The position numbers and the translations under genes were made by a program. The notes below the pieces were generated by a model. That model saw only the letters and a list, made by a program, of their open reading frames with translations. It was not told the DNA's origin and made no database searches. Below, piece after piece: positions 36,392 through 46,608 of a stretch of DNA of 64,000 bases (positions are counted from its first letter, which is position 1; the number at the start of each line of letters is the position of its first letter). Source of the DNA: Alcaligenaceae bacterium (GTDB lineage Bacteria; Pseudomonadota; Gammaproteobacteria; Burkholderiales; Burkholderiaceae_B). The DNA is taken from contig JAAYGT010000063.1 of NCBI GenBank assembly GCA_012727555.1, forward strand, positions 62,001-126,000, in the 5' to 3' direction.

Positions 36392-38182
36392 CTAGAGTGC
36401 GATACGGCGAAAATCGGCCAGCAATTCAGCCAGATACGCATTGAAGCGCGCGGCCGCTGCGCCGTCGATGACCCGGTGATCGTAAGACAATGACAACGGC
36501 AGCATGAGACGCGGCACAAATTCCTTGCCATTCCAGACGGGTGTATGGGCTGAACGGGAAACCCCCAGAATGGCAACCTCGGGCGCATTGATGATGGGGG
36601 TGAAGTTCGTGCCCCCGATACCGCCCAGAGACGATATGGAAAAGCAACCACCCTGCATTTGTGAGGGTGAGAGTTTGCCTGCACGTGCCTGGGCTGCCAT
36701 TTCAGAGGTCTCGGCGGCCAGTTCCATGATGCCTTTGCGGTCGGCATCGCGTACCACCGGCACGACAAGGCCATTGGGGGTGTCGGCGGCAAAACCGATA
36801 TGGTAGTACTGCTTGAGCACCAGGTTGTCGCCATCGAGCGAGGCATTGAATTCAGGGAATTTCTTGAGCGCAGCAACGACGGCCTTGATCAAGAAGGCAA
36901 GCATGGTGACTTTGACTCCGGACTTGGCATTTTCCTTGTTCAGGGTCTGGCGCAGTTCTTCAAGGTCGGTGATGTCGGCCTGATCGTTGTTGGTGACATG
37001 AGGGATCATGACCCAGTTACGATGCAGATTGGCCCCGGAAATTTTCTTGATGCGTGAAAGCGGTTTCGATTCGGTCGGGCCAAATTTGGAAAAATCGACC
37101 TTGGGCCATCCGAGTACACTGAACCCGGAAGTATCTTGAGCCGGGGCCAGCGTGGCAACCGTACCACCCGAGGCCATGACCTGCTTGACATGACGACGTA
37201 TGTCATCGTGCGTAATGCGATTCTTGGTGCCGGAACCCTGCACCGTTGCAAGGTTGACACCCAGTTCACGGGCAAACTTGCGCACCGATGGCGAGGCATG
37301 CGGCAGATTGCGCAAGGGAATTTCTGATTCGGCATAGGCCAGCGTGGGCGAACGCCGCGAGGGCGGCAGTGATGCCATTTCAGCCTGTGTGGCCTGAACA
37401 GCAGCCAGTGTTTCGGCTGCACGCGGTGAAATGGCCGCCGCCTGCTGAACCTTCAGTGCGTTGCCTGCTGTATCGGCTGCGGCGGACGGTGCCGGAACTG
37501 CGGCTTGCTGCACTACGGCTGCGGCCGGCGCAGGTGATGCGACCGGTTCCTGAGCTGCTTGGGCATTACCTTGGCCTGACACTTCTTCAATGAGCAGCTC
37601 CAGGATGTCGGAGCCCTTGTTGACTTTGTCACCGAGCTTCACTTTGAGGGCAGTCACAATACCGGTGTGTGACGAAGGCACTTCCATGGAAGCCTTGTCG
37701 GACTCGACGGTGATGAGACTTTGTTCGGCCTTCACGTTGTCGCCGATCGCCACCATGATCTCGATGACTTCGACATCGGTGGCGTCACCGATGTCGGGAA
37801 CCTGAACGAGGTGTTTGCGCGTGACCGTACCGGACTCGGATGCTTTGTCGTGAGAGGAAGCGACAGCCGGCCCGGCAGGCACGGGGTCTGTGGCCGGTGC
37901 CGCCTGTGCCGGCGCGGACTTTTCGGCACCGGATGCCGCATCGGCCGCTTCAAGCACAAGAATGACCGAACCTTCTTTGACGCGCTCGCCAACATTCACA
38001 TTGACTGACTTGACCACCCCGCCCTGAGAGGCAGGAATTTCCATGGAGGCCTTGTCGGACTCGACGGTGATGAGGCTTTGCTCGGGACGAATGGTATCGC
38101 CAGGGGCAACCAGAACCTCGATGACTTCAACATCGGTGAAATCGCCGATATCAGGCACTTTCACTTCAATGGGATTACTCAT
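36392..38182 (-). CDS. aceF: Pyruvate dehydrogenase complex E2, dihydrolipoyllysine acetyltransferase
   Basis: A 596-residue E2 core protein. Two lipoyl domains, each with VESDKASME, occupy about residues 1-80 and 120-200, separated and followed by flexible Ala/Pro-rich linkers. A peripheral-subunit-binding domain (HASPSVRKFARELGVNLATV) lies near residue 295. The catalytic acetyltransferase domain ends with the active-site region LSLSYDHRVIDGAAAARFNA, containing the His and Asp. It transfers acetyl groups from lipoyl-lysine to CoA. It sits between aceE and lpdA in one operon. Confidence 0.97.
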   Translation of the reverse strand: MSNPIEVKVPDIGDFTDVEVIEVLVAPGDTIRPEQSLITVESDKASMEIPASQGGVVKSVNVNVGERVKEGSVILVLEAADAASGAEKSAPAQAAPATDPVPAGPAVASSHDKASESGTVTRKHLVQVPDIGDATDVEVIEIMVAIGDNVKAEQSLITVESDKASMEVPSSHTGIVTALKVKLGDKVNKGSDILELLIEEVSGQGNAQAAQEPVASPAPAAAVVQQAAVPAPSAAADTAGNALKVQQAAAISPRAAETLAAVQATQAEMASLPPSRRSPTLAYAESEIPLRNLPHASPSVRKFARELGVNLATVQGSGTKNRITHDDIRRHVKQVMASGGTVATLAPAQDTSGFSVLGWPKVDFSKFGPTESKPLSRIKKISGANLHRNWVMIPHVTNNDQADITDLEELRQTLNKENAKSGVKVTMLAFLIKAVVAALKKFPEFNASLDGDNLVLKQYYHIGFAADTPNGLVVPVVRDADRKGIMELAAETSEMAAQARAGKLSPSQMQGGCFSISSLGGIGGTNFTPIINAPEVAILGVSRSAHTPVWNGKEFVPRLMLPLSLSYDHRVIDGAAAARFNAYLAELLADFRRIAL

Positions 38183-38203
38183 GGTGTTTGTCTCCGTAGT
38201 CGA

Positions 38204-40909
38204 TCACGCGTGATGCGGGTTGGCTTTCTCGGGGTTGATGCCATACTTGGTAATGGCTTCAGCCACCTTGGCCAGCGGCAACTTGCCCTCGTCGGCCAGC
38301 GCACGCAGGGCAGCAAGCACGACAAAGTGACGATCAACCTCGAAGTGCTCACGCAGTTTCGCGCGGAAATCAGAGCGTCCGAAACCATCGGTACCCAGCG
38401 CCTTGAAGGTGCGACCGGCAGGCACGAAAGGCCTGATTTGCTCGCCGTAAGCCTTGACGTAGTCGGTGGAGACGACCACGGGGCCTTGTGTCTCACCCAA
38501 TTGTTGCGTGACGTACGGTACTTTGGGATTGCTTTCCAGAGGATGCAGGAGGTTGTGGCGCTCGCAATCAAGACCATCACGACGCAGTTCGGTGAAGCTT
38601 GTAACGCTCCAGACATCGGAACCAATACCCCAGTCGGCTTCCAGCATTTCCTGCGCTGCAATGACTTCGCGCAAGATGGTGCCTGAGCCCATGAGCTGCA
38701 CACGCAATGCGTGATCGGCGGTGGATTTGAAACGGTACATACCGCGAATGATGCCCTGCTCGTCACCGGCTTTCAGACCGGGCTGGGCATAGTTCTCGTT
38801 CATGACCGTAATGTAGTAGAAGACATTTTCCTGGTTCTGAACCATGCGACGCATGCCATCTTGAATGATGACGGCCAGTTCATGGGCAAACGTAGGATCG
38901 TAAGAAACACAGTTCGGGATGAGTGACGCCATGATGTGGCTGTGGCCGTCTTCGTGTTGCAGGCCTTCACCGTTGAGCGTTGTACGCCCGGCCGTACCCC
39001 CCAGCAGGAAGCCGCGTGCCTGCATGTCGCCAGCAGCCCAGGCGAGATCGCCCACGCGCTGGAAACCGAACATTGAATAGTAAATGTAAAACGGAATCAT
39101 GATGCGGTTGTTCGTGGAGTACGACGTTGCCGCCGCGATCCAGGAACTGAAGGCACCCGCTTCATTGATGCCTTCCTGAAGAAGCTGGCCGTTTTCCGCT
39201 TCCCGGTAGTACATGACCTGGTCTTTGTCGACCGGTGTGTATTTCTGCCCTTCCGGTGCATAGATGCCGATCTGGCGGAACAGGCCTTCCATACCGAAGG
39301 TGCGCGATTCATCGGCCAGGATGGGAACCACGCGGGGGCCAAGCACTTTGTCGCGCAGGATCTGGTTGAAAATGCGAACGAACGCCTGGGTCGTGGAAAT
39401 TTCACGGCCTTCTGCGGTCGGCTCGAGAACAGGCCGGAAAACATCGAGTGCAGGCGCATTGAAACGCTCGTCGGAAACCTGGCGACGACGCGGCAGATAC
39501 CCGCCCAGGGCTTTGCGACGCTCATGCAGGTATTTCATTTCCGGTGAGTCTTCGGCCGGTTTGAAGTAGGGCAGCTCTTCGAGTTTGTCGTCGGGTACAG
39601 GAATATTGAAGCGATCACGGAACTCGCGCACCGTGGCCATATCGAGTTTCTTCTGCTGGTGCGTGGGGTTTTTGGCCTGACCGACCTGCCCCATGCCGTA
39701 ACCTTTGATGGTTTTGGCAAGAATGACGGTGGGCTGCCCCACGGTTTCTGTGGCGGCCTTGAAAGCGGCAAAAACCTTGTAGGGATCATGGCCGCCACGG
39801 TTGAGGCGCCAGATGTCTTCGTCGCTCATGCGGCTGACCATTTCCAGCAGCTTGGGGTGTTTGCCAAAGAATTTTTCACGGACGAATTTACCATCGTTGG
39901 CTTTGTAGGCCTGATATTCGCCATCGACCGTTTCTTCCATGATGCGACGCAAAATGCCTTCTTTGTCGCGCGCCAGCAGTGGATCCCAGTACCCCCCCCA
40001 GATCAGTTTGACAACATTCCAGCCGCTGCCACGGAATTCGCCTTCCAGTTCTTGAATGATCTTGCCATTGCCGCGCACGGGACCGTCGAGGCGCTGCAGG
40101 TTGCAGTTGATGACAAAAATCAGGTTGTCGAGTTTTTCGCGAGCAGCCAGGCTGATGGCACCCAAGGACTCGGGTTCGTCCATTTCGCCGTCACCGCAGA
40201 ATACCCAGACCTTGCGATTGCTGGTGTCGGCAATGCCACGGGCATGCAGGTATTTTAGAAAACGGGCCTGGTAGATGGCCATGAGCGGCCCCAACCCCAT
40301 TGAAACTGTGGGAAATTGCCAGAAATCGGGCATCAGTTTAGGGTGGGGATACGAAGGCAGACCCTTGCCATCGACTTCCTGGCGGAAATTATTGAGTTGC
40401 TCTTCGGTCAGGCGGCCTTCAAGGTAGGCGCGACCGTAAATGCCGGGCGATGAATGCCCCTGGAAGTACACGAGGTCACCGCCGTGATCAGGCGATTCTG
40501 CATGCCAGAAATGATTTTGTCCGCAACCGATCATGGTGGCCAGCGAAGCGAACGAGGCAATGTGCCCGCCCAGATCACCGCCATCGGGTGGTGTGTGTTT
40601 ATTGGCTTTCACCACCATGGCCATGGCGTTCCAGCGCGTATAGGACCGGATGCGCTCTTCAAGGACCAGGTTGCCGGGGTGCGGCGGCTCAAGCCCGGGC
40701 GGAATGGTGTTGACGTAGGCGGTATTCGAGGAGAAAGGAATGCGTGCGCCGGAGCGACGGGCAAGGTCGATGAGCTTTTCGAGCAGGAAGTGCGCGCGCT
40801 GAGGGCCTTCGCGATCAAGTACGGCCTCAAGGGCATCGAGCCATTCCTGGGTTTCCAGCGCATCGTCGTCGGTCGTGCTGACCAGAGTGCTTGCTTGTAA
40901 AGAGGACAT
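38204..40909 (-). CDS. aceE: Pyruvate dehydrogenase E1 component, homodimeric type
   Basis: A 901-residue thiamine diphosphate enzyme that decarboxylates pyruvate and acetylates the E2 lipoyl groups. Conserved blocks: HFLLEKLIDLARRSG, YVNTIPPGLEPPHPGN, HIASFASLATMIGCGQNHFW and GHSSPGIYGRAYLEGRLTEE. The ThDP-binding motif runs from WVFCGDGEMDEPESLGA to NLIFVINCNLQRLDGPV. The transketolase-like pyrimidine domain and C-terminal domain (LGTDGFGRSDFRAKLREHFE) are complete. First gene of aceE-aceF-lpdA, with a good promoter upstream. Confidence 0.98.
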   Translation of the reverse strand: MSSLQASTLVSTTDDDALETQEWLDALEAVLDREGPQRAHFLLEKLIDLARRSGARIPFSSNTAYVNTIPPGLEPPHPGNLVLEERIRSYTRWNAMAMVVKANKHTPPDGGDLGGHIASFASLATMIGCGQNHFWHAESPDHGGDLVYFQGHSSPGIYGRAYLEGRLTEEQLNNFRQEVDGKGLPSYPHPKLMPDFWQFPTVSMGLGPLMAIYQARFLKYLHARGIADTSNRKVWVFCGDGEMDEPESLGAISLAAREKLDNLIFVINCNLQRLDGPVRGNGKIIQELEGEFRGSGWNVVKLIWGGYWDPLLARDKEGILRRIMEETVDGEYQAYKANDGKFVREKFFGKHPKLLEMVSRMSDEDIWRLNRGGHDPYKVFAAFKAATETVGQPTVILAKTIKGYGMGQVGQAKNPTHQQKKLDMATVREFRDRFNIPVPDDKLEELPYFKPAEDSPEMKYLHERRKALGGYLPRRRQVSDERFNAPALDVFRPVLEPTAEGREISTTQAFVRIFNQILRDKVLGPRVVPILADESRTFGMEGLFRQIGIYAPEGQKYTPVDKDQVMYYREAENGQLLQEGINEAGAFSSWIAAATSYSTNNRIMIPFYIYYSMFGFQRVGDLAWAAGDMQARGFLLGGTAGRTTLNGEGLQHEDGHSHIMASLIPNCVSYDPTFAHELAVIIQDGMRRMVQNQENVFYYITVMNENYAQPGLKAGDEQGIIRGMYRFKSTADHALRVQLMGSGTILREVIAAQEMLEADWGIGSDVWSVTSFTELRRDGLDCERHNLLHPLESNPKVPYVTQQLGETQGPVVVSTDYVKAYGEQIRPFVPAGRTFKALGTDGFGRSDFRAKLREHFEVDRHFVVLAALRALADEGKLPLAKVAEAITKYGINPEKANPHHA

Positions 40910-41046
40910 TCACTGTCTCCTGTTTTGGATAGTGGTTGAACAGGCAAACCTGCCTTGGCACACCCCGCACATTTCTTTGCAACAAAGGTGCTTATGCAGA
41001 CAGGCTGTTGGCGGAAGCGCACCCCCGGCCACGCGAGCTTGCCCCC

Positions 41047-41119
41047 ATTCTAGGTACAAGATGAAACAAGTTCAAGCGGTATTTCATTTTATGGGATAAC
41101 TTTTCATAATATGAAATAC
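41047..41119. promoter_or_regulatory. aceE promoter and palindromic operator shared with the divergent two-component operon
   Basis: On the minus strand TTGAAC (41070-41075) and TAGAAT (41047-41052) are spaced by exactly 17 bases, a convincing sigma-70 promoter for aceE. Just upstream of its -35 lies a perfect 9-bp inverted repeat, GTATTTCAT (41079-41087) / ATGAAATAC (41111-41119), 23 bases apart. The right half contains a second palindrome, TTTCAT AAT ATGAAA (41102-41116), which overlaps a CATAAT -10-like box facing the sensor kinase gene. Symmetry and position suggest a regulator acting on both operons. The rest of the 284-base gap (40910-41193) shows no gene. Confidence 0.6.
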
Positions 41120-41193
41120 AAATGTGTGCTGCCAAGCTGCCATGACGGATTCAAGACTAAAATGAAGAGTAAAGCGGAGACACGGCATTCCTC

Positions 41194-42951
41194 ATGGCAA
41201 CGGCACCCAGAAAATCACTGATTCCTACGACGTTCTACGACCAGGCGAATAAAACCCGTCGGGGTTTTTACTGGCTCACGCCGGTGATCGTCCTGATACT
41301 CTACCTGTGTGTCATGGGGGTTTTTGTGTGGCTGCAGCAACTGCACGCCGACAGCGTCATGTTCGTGACCATCGATCAGGAAACACGCCAGAACCGGCTC
41401 ATGATGGTCATTGCTGCGTTGTCCCTGGTGATTGTCTTCAGCTTGCTGGCCCTGTGGCGATACACCCGTTTCAGAACCCGTGCAGAAGCGGCCTTGCTGG
41501 CTGAAACCAGCTTCAGACGCGCCATGGAAAACTCAATGTCCACGGGCATGCGTGTCTTCGACATGACTGGGCGTATCGCCTATGTTAACCCAGCGTTCTG
41601 TCGCATGATCGGCTGGAACGAAGCCGACCTGATCGGGCGAACCAAGCCTTTTCCCTACTGGGTTCCCGGACGCCACGCGCAACACGAGGAAACCCTTGAA
41701 ACACTGCTTTCGGGCCGAACCCCCAGCAGTGGTCTGGAAGTGGAGGCCCAGCGCCGTGACGGATCACGCTTTACTGCCCGTATGTATGTGTCGCCCTTGC
41801 GTGATCCAAACGGCGAACAGATCGGCTGGATGACATCAATGACCGACATCACCGAGCCGAAACGCATTCGTGAGGCCCTGACTGCGGCACATGAACGTTT
41901 CATGACCGTGCTGGAAGGGTTGGACGATGCCATTTCGGTTGTAGCCGACACCCCCGATGGTCTGGAACTGCTCTTTGCCAACCGCACCTACCGGCGTTTT
42001 TTCGGTGCCCAGTCAAGTGGGCATGGTGAACTGCTGGGCGGCCGACTTGGGCGTTTCACCGATGAAACCGTTGAAATTTATTCCGATACTGCCCAGCGCT
42101 GGTTTGAGGTGCATCATCGCATCCTTGCCTGGACCGACGGGCGCCGGGTTCGCATGCAGGTTGCCCGCGACATCACCGAACGACGCTCCCATGAAGAAGC
42201 GTCGCGCGTGCAGCAGGAAAAAATCCAGCTTACCAGCCGCCTGACCACCATGGGTGAAATGGCATCATCACTGGCGCACGAACTGAACCAGCCCCTGACT
42301 GCCATCACCAATTACAGCATGGGAGCCGTTGCCATGCTCAAATCGGGGCATGCTGACCCGAAACGTTTGCTTGAAGCCCTTGAAAAAGCGGCACGGCAAG
42401 CAGAACGTGCCGGGAAGATCATCAGCCGCATCCGCGAGTTCGTCAAACGCAGCGAACCTCGCCGGCAACAGGTTCCCCTGACCGGAATCATTGAAAATGC
42501 AGTCAGTTTTGCCGATATCGATGCCCGCAAACGCCAGGTCAGCATCCAGGAACACATTCCCGCTGAACTGCCCGATGTCCTGGCCGACCCGATCCTGATC
42601 GAGCAGGTATTGCTCAACCTTCTCAAAAATGGCATTGAAGCCATGGAGAAAAGTGAACAACGCACCCTGCACCTGGTGGTGTCGGAACAAGGCCCGATTG
42701 TCGAAATTGCCGTCATTGACCGGGGTCACGGCTTGCGTGATCCCGACCGGTTGTTCGAGCCCTTCTACAGTACAAAATCTGAAGGGCTGGGCATGGGTTT
42801 AAATATTTGTCGTACCATTATCGAGTCCCATCATGGCAGGCTCTGGGCTGAACCCAATCCCGAAGGCGGAACGATTTTCCGCTTCACGCTGCCTTGTGCA
42901 GGGCCAAAAGCCCCCCATAATCCAGAAAACACTCAGGAGTTGCATGCATGA
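41194..42951 (+). CDS. PAS-domain sensor histidine kinase, FixL/NtrB-like architecture
   Basis: A 585-residue membrane kinase. Two transmembrane helices (about residues 27-48 and 70-92) flank a very short periplasmic loop of about 20 residues. PAS domain 1 spans about 105-225 (NSMSTGMRVFDMTGRIAYVN) and a second PAS-like domain about 230-340. The HisKA helix carries the phospho-acceptor His362 in SSLAHELNQPLTAITNYS. The HATPase domain has the N box LLNLLKNGIEAME, VIDRGHGL and GLGMGLNICRTIIESH. With almost no periplasmic domain, it probably senses an internal or membrane signal. The next gene overlaps it by four bases. Confidence 0.9.
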   Translation: MATAPRKSLIPTTFYDQANKTRRGFYWLTPVIVLILYLCVMGVFVWLQQLHADSVMFVTIDQETRQNRLMMVIAALSLVIVFSLLALWRYTRFRTRAEAALLAETSFRRAMENSMSTGMRVFDMTGRIAYVNPAFCRMIGWNEADLIGRTKPFPYWVPGRHAQHEETLETLLSGRTPSSGLEVEAQRRDGSRFTARMYVSPLRDPNGEQIGWMTSMTDITEPKRIREALTAAHERFMTVLEGLDDAISVVADTPDGLELLFANRTYRRFFGAQSSGHGELLGGRLGRFTDETVEIYSDTAQRWFEVHHRILAWTDGRRVRMQVARDITERRSHEEASRVQQEKIQLTSRLTTMGEMASSLAHELNQPLTAITNYSMGAVAMLKSGHADPKRLLEALEKAARQAERAGKIISRIREFVKRSEPRRQQVPLTGIIENAVSFADIDARKRQVSIQEHIPAELPDVLADPILIEQVLLNLLKNGIEAMEKSEQRTLHLVVSEQGPIVEIAVIDRGHGLRDPDRLFEPFYSTKSEGLGMGLNICRTIIESHHGRLWAEPNPEGGTIFRFTLPCAGPKAPHNPENTQELHA

Positions 42952-43574
42952 CCACACCTCAGGCGCCTCACACCATTTTCATTGTCGATGACGATGAAGC
43001 CGTCCGCGATTCATTGCGCTGGCTGCTTGAAGCCAACGGCTACCATGTGCAAAGTTACAGTGGCGCCGAAGAGTTCCTGGATGACTACGATCCCGACCAG
43101 GTTGCCGTGCTGATTGCCGATGTTCGCATGCCGGGCATGAGCGGGCTTGAACTGCAGGAAGCGCTTATTGCACGTAAAGCCCCCCTGCCCATTGTGTTCA
43201 TAACAGGCCATGGCGATGTCCCGATGGCCGTATCCACCATGAAAAAAGGCGCGATCGACTTCCTTGAAAAACCATTCAACGAAGCCGATCTCCGGACCAT
43301 TGTGGCCCGCATGATCGAACAGGCTACTGAAAAATACGAGCAGGTTCGCGCCCGCAAGAATCATGAAGCCATCCTCAGCCGGCTGACCACCCGGGAGCAG
43401 CAGGTGCTTGAGCGCATCGTAGCCGGACGCCTGAACAAACAGATCGCCGGCGACCTTAACATCAGTATCAAAACCGTTGAAGCGCACCGCGCAAACATCA
43501 TGGAAAAACTTGAAGTCACTACCGTTGCCGATCTCATGAAAATCGCTCTCATCACCGCTGAAGGTGACGCATGA
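42948..43574 (+). CDS. FixJ/NarL-type response regulator
   Basis: A 208-residue DNA-binding response regulator. The receiver domain (residues 8-125) has the acidic pocket IVDDDEAVR, phospho-acceptor Asp58 in [12 protein letters not shown], Thr in [11 protein letters not shown] and Lys in FLEKPF. The LuxR-type helix-turn-helix follows ([20 protein letters not shown], then [20 protein letters not shown]). ATGA overlaps link it to the kinase before it and folD after it. Position suggests it may regulate the divergent pyruvate dehydrogenase operon, its own operon, or both. Confidence 0.92.
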   Translation: MTTPQAPHTIFIVDDDEAVRDSLRWLLEANGYHVQSYSGAEEFLDDYDPDQVAVLIADVRMPGMSGLELQEALIARKAPLPIVFITGHGDVPMAVSTMKKGAIDFLEKPFNEADLRTIVARMIEQATEKYEQVRARKNHEAILSRLTTREQQVLERIVAGRLNKQIAGDLNISIKTVEAHRANIMEKLEVTTVADLMKIALITAEGDA

Positions 43575-44425
43575 CCGCCCGCATCATCGATGGCAAAGCC
43601 CTGTCCGATGCCGTTAAAACAGATGTTTCCGAACGTGTACAAGCACTGAAAGCCCGGGGCGTCACACCCGGCCTGGCTGTTGTGCTTGTAGGAGAAGATC
43701 CCGCGTCGCAGGTGTATGTGCGCAACAAGGCGGCGGCCTGCGAGAAAGCCGGCCTGCACTCGCGCGTTATCAGGCTTGATGCCGGCATCACCGAAGAAGC
43801 ACTGCTCGATGTGGTGCGTGAACTGAATGCCGACCCGGCCATCCACGGCATTCTGGTGCAACTGCCTTTGCCGAAACACATGAACTCAGCCCGGGTCATT
43901 GAAACGATCGCAGCTCACAAAGACGTCGACGGCTTCCATATCAGCAATGCGGGTCTGCTCATGACCGGCCAACCGCTGTTTCGTCCGTGCACGCCCTACG
44001 GTGTCATGAAAATGTTCGAGGCCTGCAACGTTGCTTTGCGCGGTGCCGAAGCCGTGGTTGTCGGCGCGAGCAACATCGTTGGCAAACCCATGGCCATGCT
44101 GCTGCTGGCGGCCGGTGCCACGGTCACCATCTGCAATTCGAAAACACGTGACCTGGCCGCCCAGACCCGCCGTGCCGACGTGCTGGTTGTTGCCACCGGA
44201 AAACCCGGCATGATCACGGGCGACATGATCAAACCCGGCGCAGTCGTCATTGATGTCGGTATCAACCGCTTGCCCGACGGCAAACTGGTCGGCGATGTCG
44301 ATTTCCCGTCTGCCTCGCAAGTTGCTGCAGCCATAACACCGGTGCCCGGTGGTGTGGGTCCCATGACCATTGCCATGCTGCTGGTCAACACCCTTGAAGC
44401 GGCCGAAAGGTCACTGAACGCATGA
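43571..44425 (+). CDS. folD: Methylenetetrahydrofolate dehydrogenase / methenyltetrahydrofolate cyclohydrolase
   Basis: A 284-residue bifunctional one-carbon enzyme interconverting methylene- and formyl-tetrahydrofolate with NADP. Motifs: [20 protein letters not shown] with the catalytic Lys, [30 protein letters not shown], the Rossmann [20 protein letters not shown] and the C-terminal [20 protein letters not shown]. It overlaps the response regulator and prlC by four bases each. Confidence 0.97.
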   Translation: MTARIIDGKALSDAVKTDVSERVQALKARGVTPGLAVVLVGEDPASQVYVRNKAAACEKAGLHSRVIRLDAGITEEALLDVVRELNADPAIHGILVQLPLPKHMNSARVIETIAAHKDVDGFHISNAGLLMTGQPLFRPCTPYGVMKMFEACNVALRGAEAVVVGASNIVGKPMAMLLLAAGATVTICNSKTRDLAAQTRRADVLVVATGKPGMITGDMIKPGAVVIDVGINRLPDGKLVGDVDFPSASQVAAAITPVPGGVGPMTIAMLLVNTLEAAERSLNA

Positions 44426-46512
44426 CACCTGATCTTGATACCAACCCCTTGCTGGTTCCGGTCAGCGAACTGATTGATTATGCGCGGGTCGAACCTGCCC
44501 ATATCGAACCGGCGGTGCGTCATCTCATCGAAAAGACACGCACGGTTATTGAACGTGTTGCCCTGCCCGAAACACCCGCCCGGTGGTCAACATTGATCGA
44601 ACCCATTGAAGACAGTTCGCAGGCTTTGTGGCGGGCCTGGTCAGTGGCTGGACACCTGAACGCTGTTGTCAATTCACCTGAATTGCGCGCTGCCTACAAT
44701 GCATGTCTTCCCCTGATCACGGAATTTTCCACCTGGGTCGGTTTGCATCGTGGCTTGTTCGGGCAGTACCGGAAGCTTCGCCAGTCGGAAGAATTTGCAC
44801 TGCTGTCATCGACGCGTCAGCGTATTCTTGAGCTTGCGCTGCGCGACTTCCGCCTGAGCGGTGTTGAACTGGAAGGCGAACAACGCGAAGAATACGCCCG
44901 AATTTCCGATCAGCAGGCCCAGGCATCCCAGAAATTCTCGGAAAACGTCCTCGACAGCGTCGATGCCTGGATACTCCATGTAACCGATGCTGCCCAACTT
45001 GAAGGGCTGCCGGAAAGCGTCAAAAGCCAGGCGCAGGAACAGGCTCGCGAACGCGAGCTTGATGGGTGGGTACTCACGCTTAAAATGCCCTGCTACATAC
45101 CGGTCATGCAGTACGCGCACGATGCTTCGATACGCCAGGCCATGTACCGTGGTTACGCCACCATCGCTTCCGAGCACGGCAAACCCGAACTCGATAACTC
45201 CACCCTAATCGAGCAACTGCTGGCTTTGCGGGCGCGTGAGGCGACTTTGCTGGGCTATACCAGTTTTGCACAGATGCGTCTTGAAACACGCATGGCAGAC
45301 ACGGCAGAACAAGTGCTTGCCTTCCTGCGCGATCTTGCCACAAGGGCAAAACCGCATGCGCAGCGCGACCTTGCCGAACTCAAGGCATTTGCAGCCGCCG
45401 AACTGGGCATGGATCACCTTGAGCCCTGGGATATCGCATTTGTTTCCGAGCGCTTGCGTGAATCGCGTTATGCCTATTCTGAAGAAGAAATCAAACAGTA
45501 TTTCACTGAACCCCACGTCTTGAAAGGGCTCTTCCATGTCGCCGAAGAACTGTTCAGCGTCCGCTTTGAACCGCTCCAGGCTCCTGTATGGCATGACGAT
45601 GTCCGCGTCTTCAATGTGGTTGACACACAAGGTGTTGTCCTGGGTACGCTCTATACCGATCTTTATGCGCGTCAGGGCAAACAAAGTGGTGCCTGGGTCG
45701 ATAGCGAACGCAGTCGCCGTCGCACACCTGAAGGGCTGCAGACACCCGTGGTGTACCTGACCTGCAACTTCTCGCAACCCCAGGGCAACCAGCCCGCCCT
45801 GCTCACCCACGATGACGTCATCACCTTGTTCCACGAAAGCGGTCATGCCTTGCATGCCCTGCTTTCACGTATCGATGACCCGGGTGCATCCCCCTTTGCC
45901 AGCGTCGAATGGGATGCCATTGAACTGCCTTCGCAGTTCATGGAAAATTTCTGCTGGGAGTGGCCTGTTGTCAGGGCAATGTCGGCGCATGTTGAAACCG
46001 CGCAACCCTTGCCTCGCGAGCTTTACGACAAACTGCTTGCCGCACGTAACTTCCAGAGCGGTATGCAAATGTTGCGTCAGATTGAATTTTCGTTGTTTGA
46101 CATGATCATTCACCATCAGGCGCAAGGCTTGTCGATAAACGCGGTACTTGCAACGCTGAATACGGTACGTGACGAAGTTGCCGTACTGTTCCCGCCTGAA
46201 TGGCACCGTTTCCCGCATAATTTTTCGCATCTTTTTGCAGGCGGCTATGGTGCGGGCTACTACAGCTATAAATGGGCCGAAGTTCTGTCGTCCGATGCCT
46301 ATGCCGTTTTTGAGGAACAGGCCTTCGCCCACGAAGGGCGCGACCGGCATGTTCTGAATGCCGCGTGTGGCCAGCGTTTTCTTGCCGAGATCCTTGCTGT
46401 CGGCGGTGCACGCCCGGCGGCAGAATCGTTCAGGGCCTTCAGGGGGCGTGAGCCATCGATCGAGGCGTTACTGCGCCATAGCGGCATGACCACTGAGGCC
46501 CTGTCGAGCTGA
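44422..46512 (+). CDS. prlC: Oligopeptidase A (M3 family metallopeptidase)
   Basis: A 696-residue cytoplasmic zinc endopeptidase that degrades short peptides and signal-peptide fragments. The zinc site is [20 protein letters not shown] (HExGH, about residue 471-475), with the third ligand Glu in [20 protein letters not shown]. The C-terminal active-site residues are in [20 protein letters not shown]. Length and start ([20 protein letters not shown]) match the family. Last gene of the operon that begins with the sensor kinase. Confidence 0.96.
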   Translation: MTPDLDTNPLLVPVSELIDYARVEPAHIEPAVRHLIEKTRTVIERVALPETPARWSTLIEPIEDSSQALWRAWSVAGHLNAVVNSPELRAAYNACLPLITEFSTWVGLHRGLFGQYRKLRQSEEFALLSSTRQRILELALRDFRLSGVELEGEQREEYARISDQQAQASQKFSENVLDSVDAWILHVTDAAQLEGLPESVKSQAQEQARERELDGWVLTLKMPCYIPVMQYAHDASIRQAMYRGYATIASEHGKPELDNSTLIEQLLALRAREATLLGYTSFAQMRLETRMADTAEQVLAFLRDLATRAKPHAQRDLAELKAFAAAELGMDHLEPWDIAFVSERLRESRYAYSEEEIKQYFTEPHVLKGLFHVAEELFSVRFEPLQAPVWHDDVRVFNVVDTQGVVLGTLYTDLYARQGKQSGAWVDSERSRRRTPEGLQTPVVYLTCNFSQPQGNQPALLTHDDVITLFHESGHALHALLSRIDDPGASPFASVEWDAIELPSQFMENFCWEWPVVRAMSAHVETAQPLPRELYDKLLAARNFQSGMQMLRQIEFSLFDMIIHHQAQGLSINAVLATLNTVRDEVAVLFPPEWHRFPHNFSHLFAGGYGAGYYSYKWAEVLSSDAYAVFEEQAFAHEGRDRHVLNAACGQRFLAEILAVGGARPAAESFRAFRGREPSIEALLRHSGMTTEALSS

Positions 46513-46553
46513 TTTCAGCTCGATAGCCGTTGATCACGCGCTCTGTGATGCCA

Positions 46554-46588
46554 CCCGCCGGTGTATCAACACGTCATGCACCGGCGGG
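46554..46588. repeat. Perfect 10-bp inverted repeat between prlC and the SCO gene
   Basis: CCCGCCGGTG (46554-46563) and CACCGGCGGG (46579-46588) are exact complements around a 15-base loop, in the 96-base gap between prlC and the SCO-type gene. No T-run follows, so it is a doubtful terminator; it could be a transcript-stabilising or Rho-linked structure. Its presence argues for the SCO gene starting at 46609, not at the upstream GTG 46561 that lies within it. Confidence 0.5.
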
Positions 46589-46608
46589 ATCAAACTCATG
46601 AAAATCCG

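Noticed and set aside
40910-41193. Possible small gene or tRNA in the aceE-kinase gap
   Set aside because: No cloverleaf, no ORF with a ribosome site; the content is explained by promoters and palindromes.
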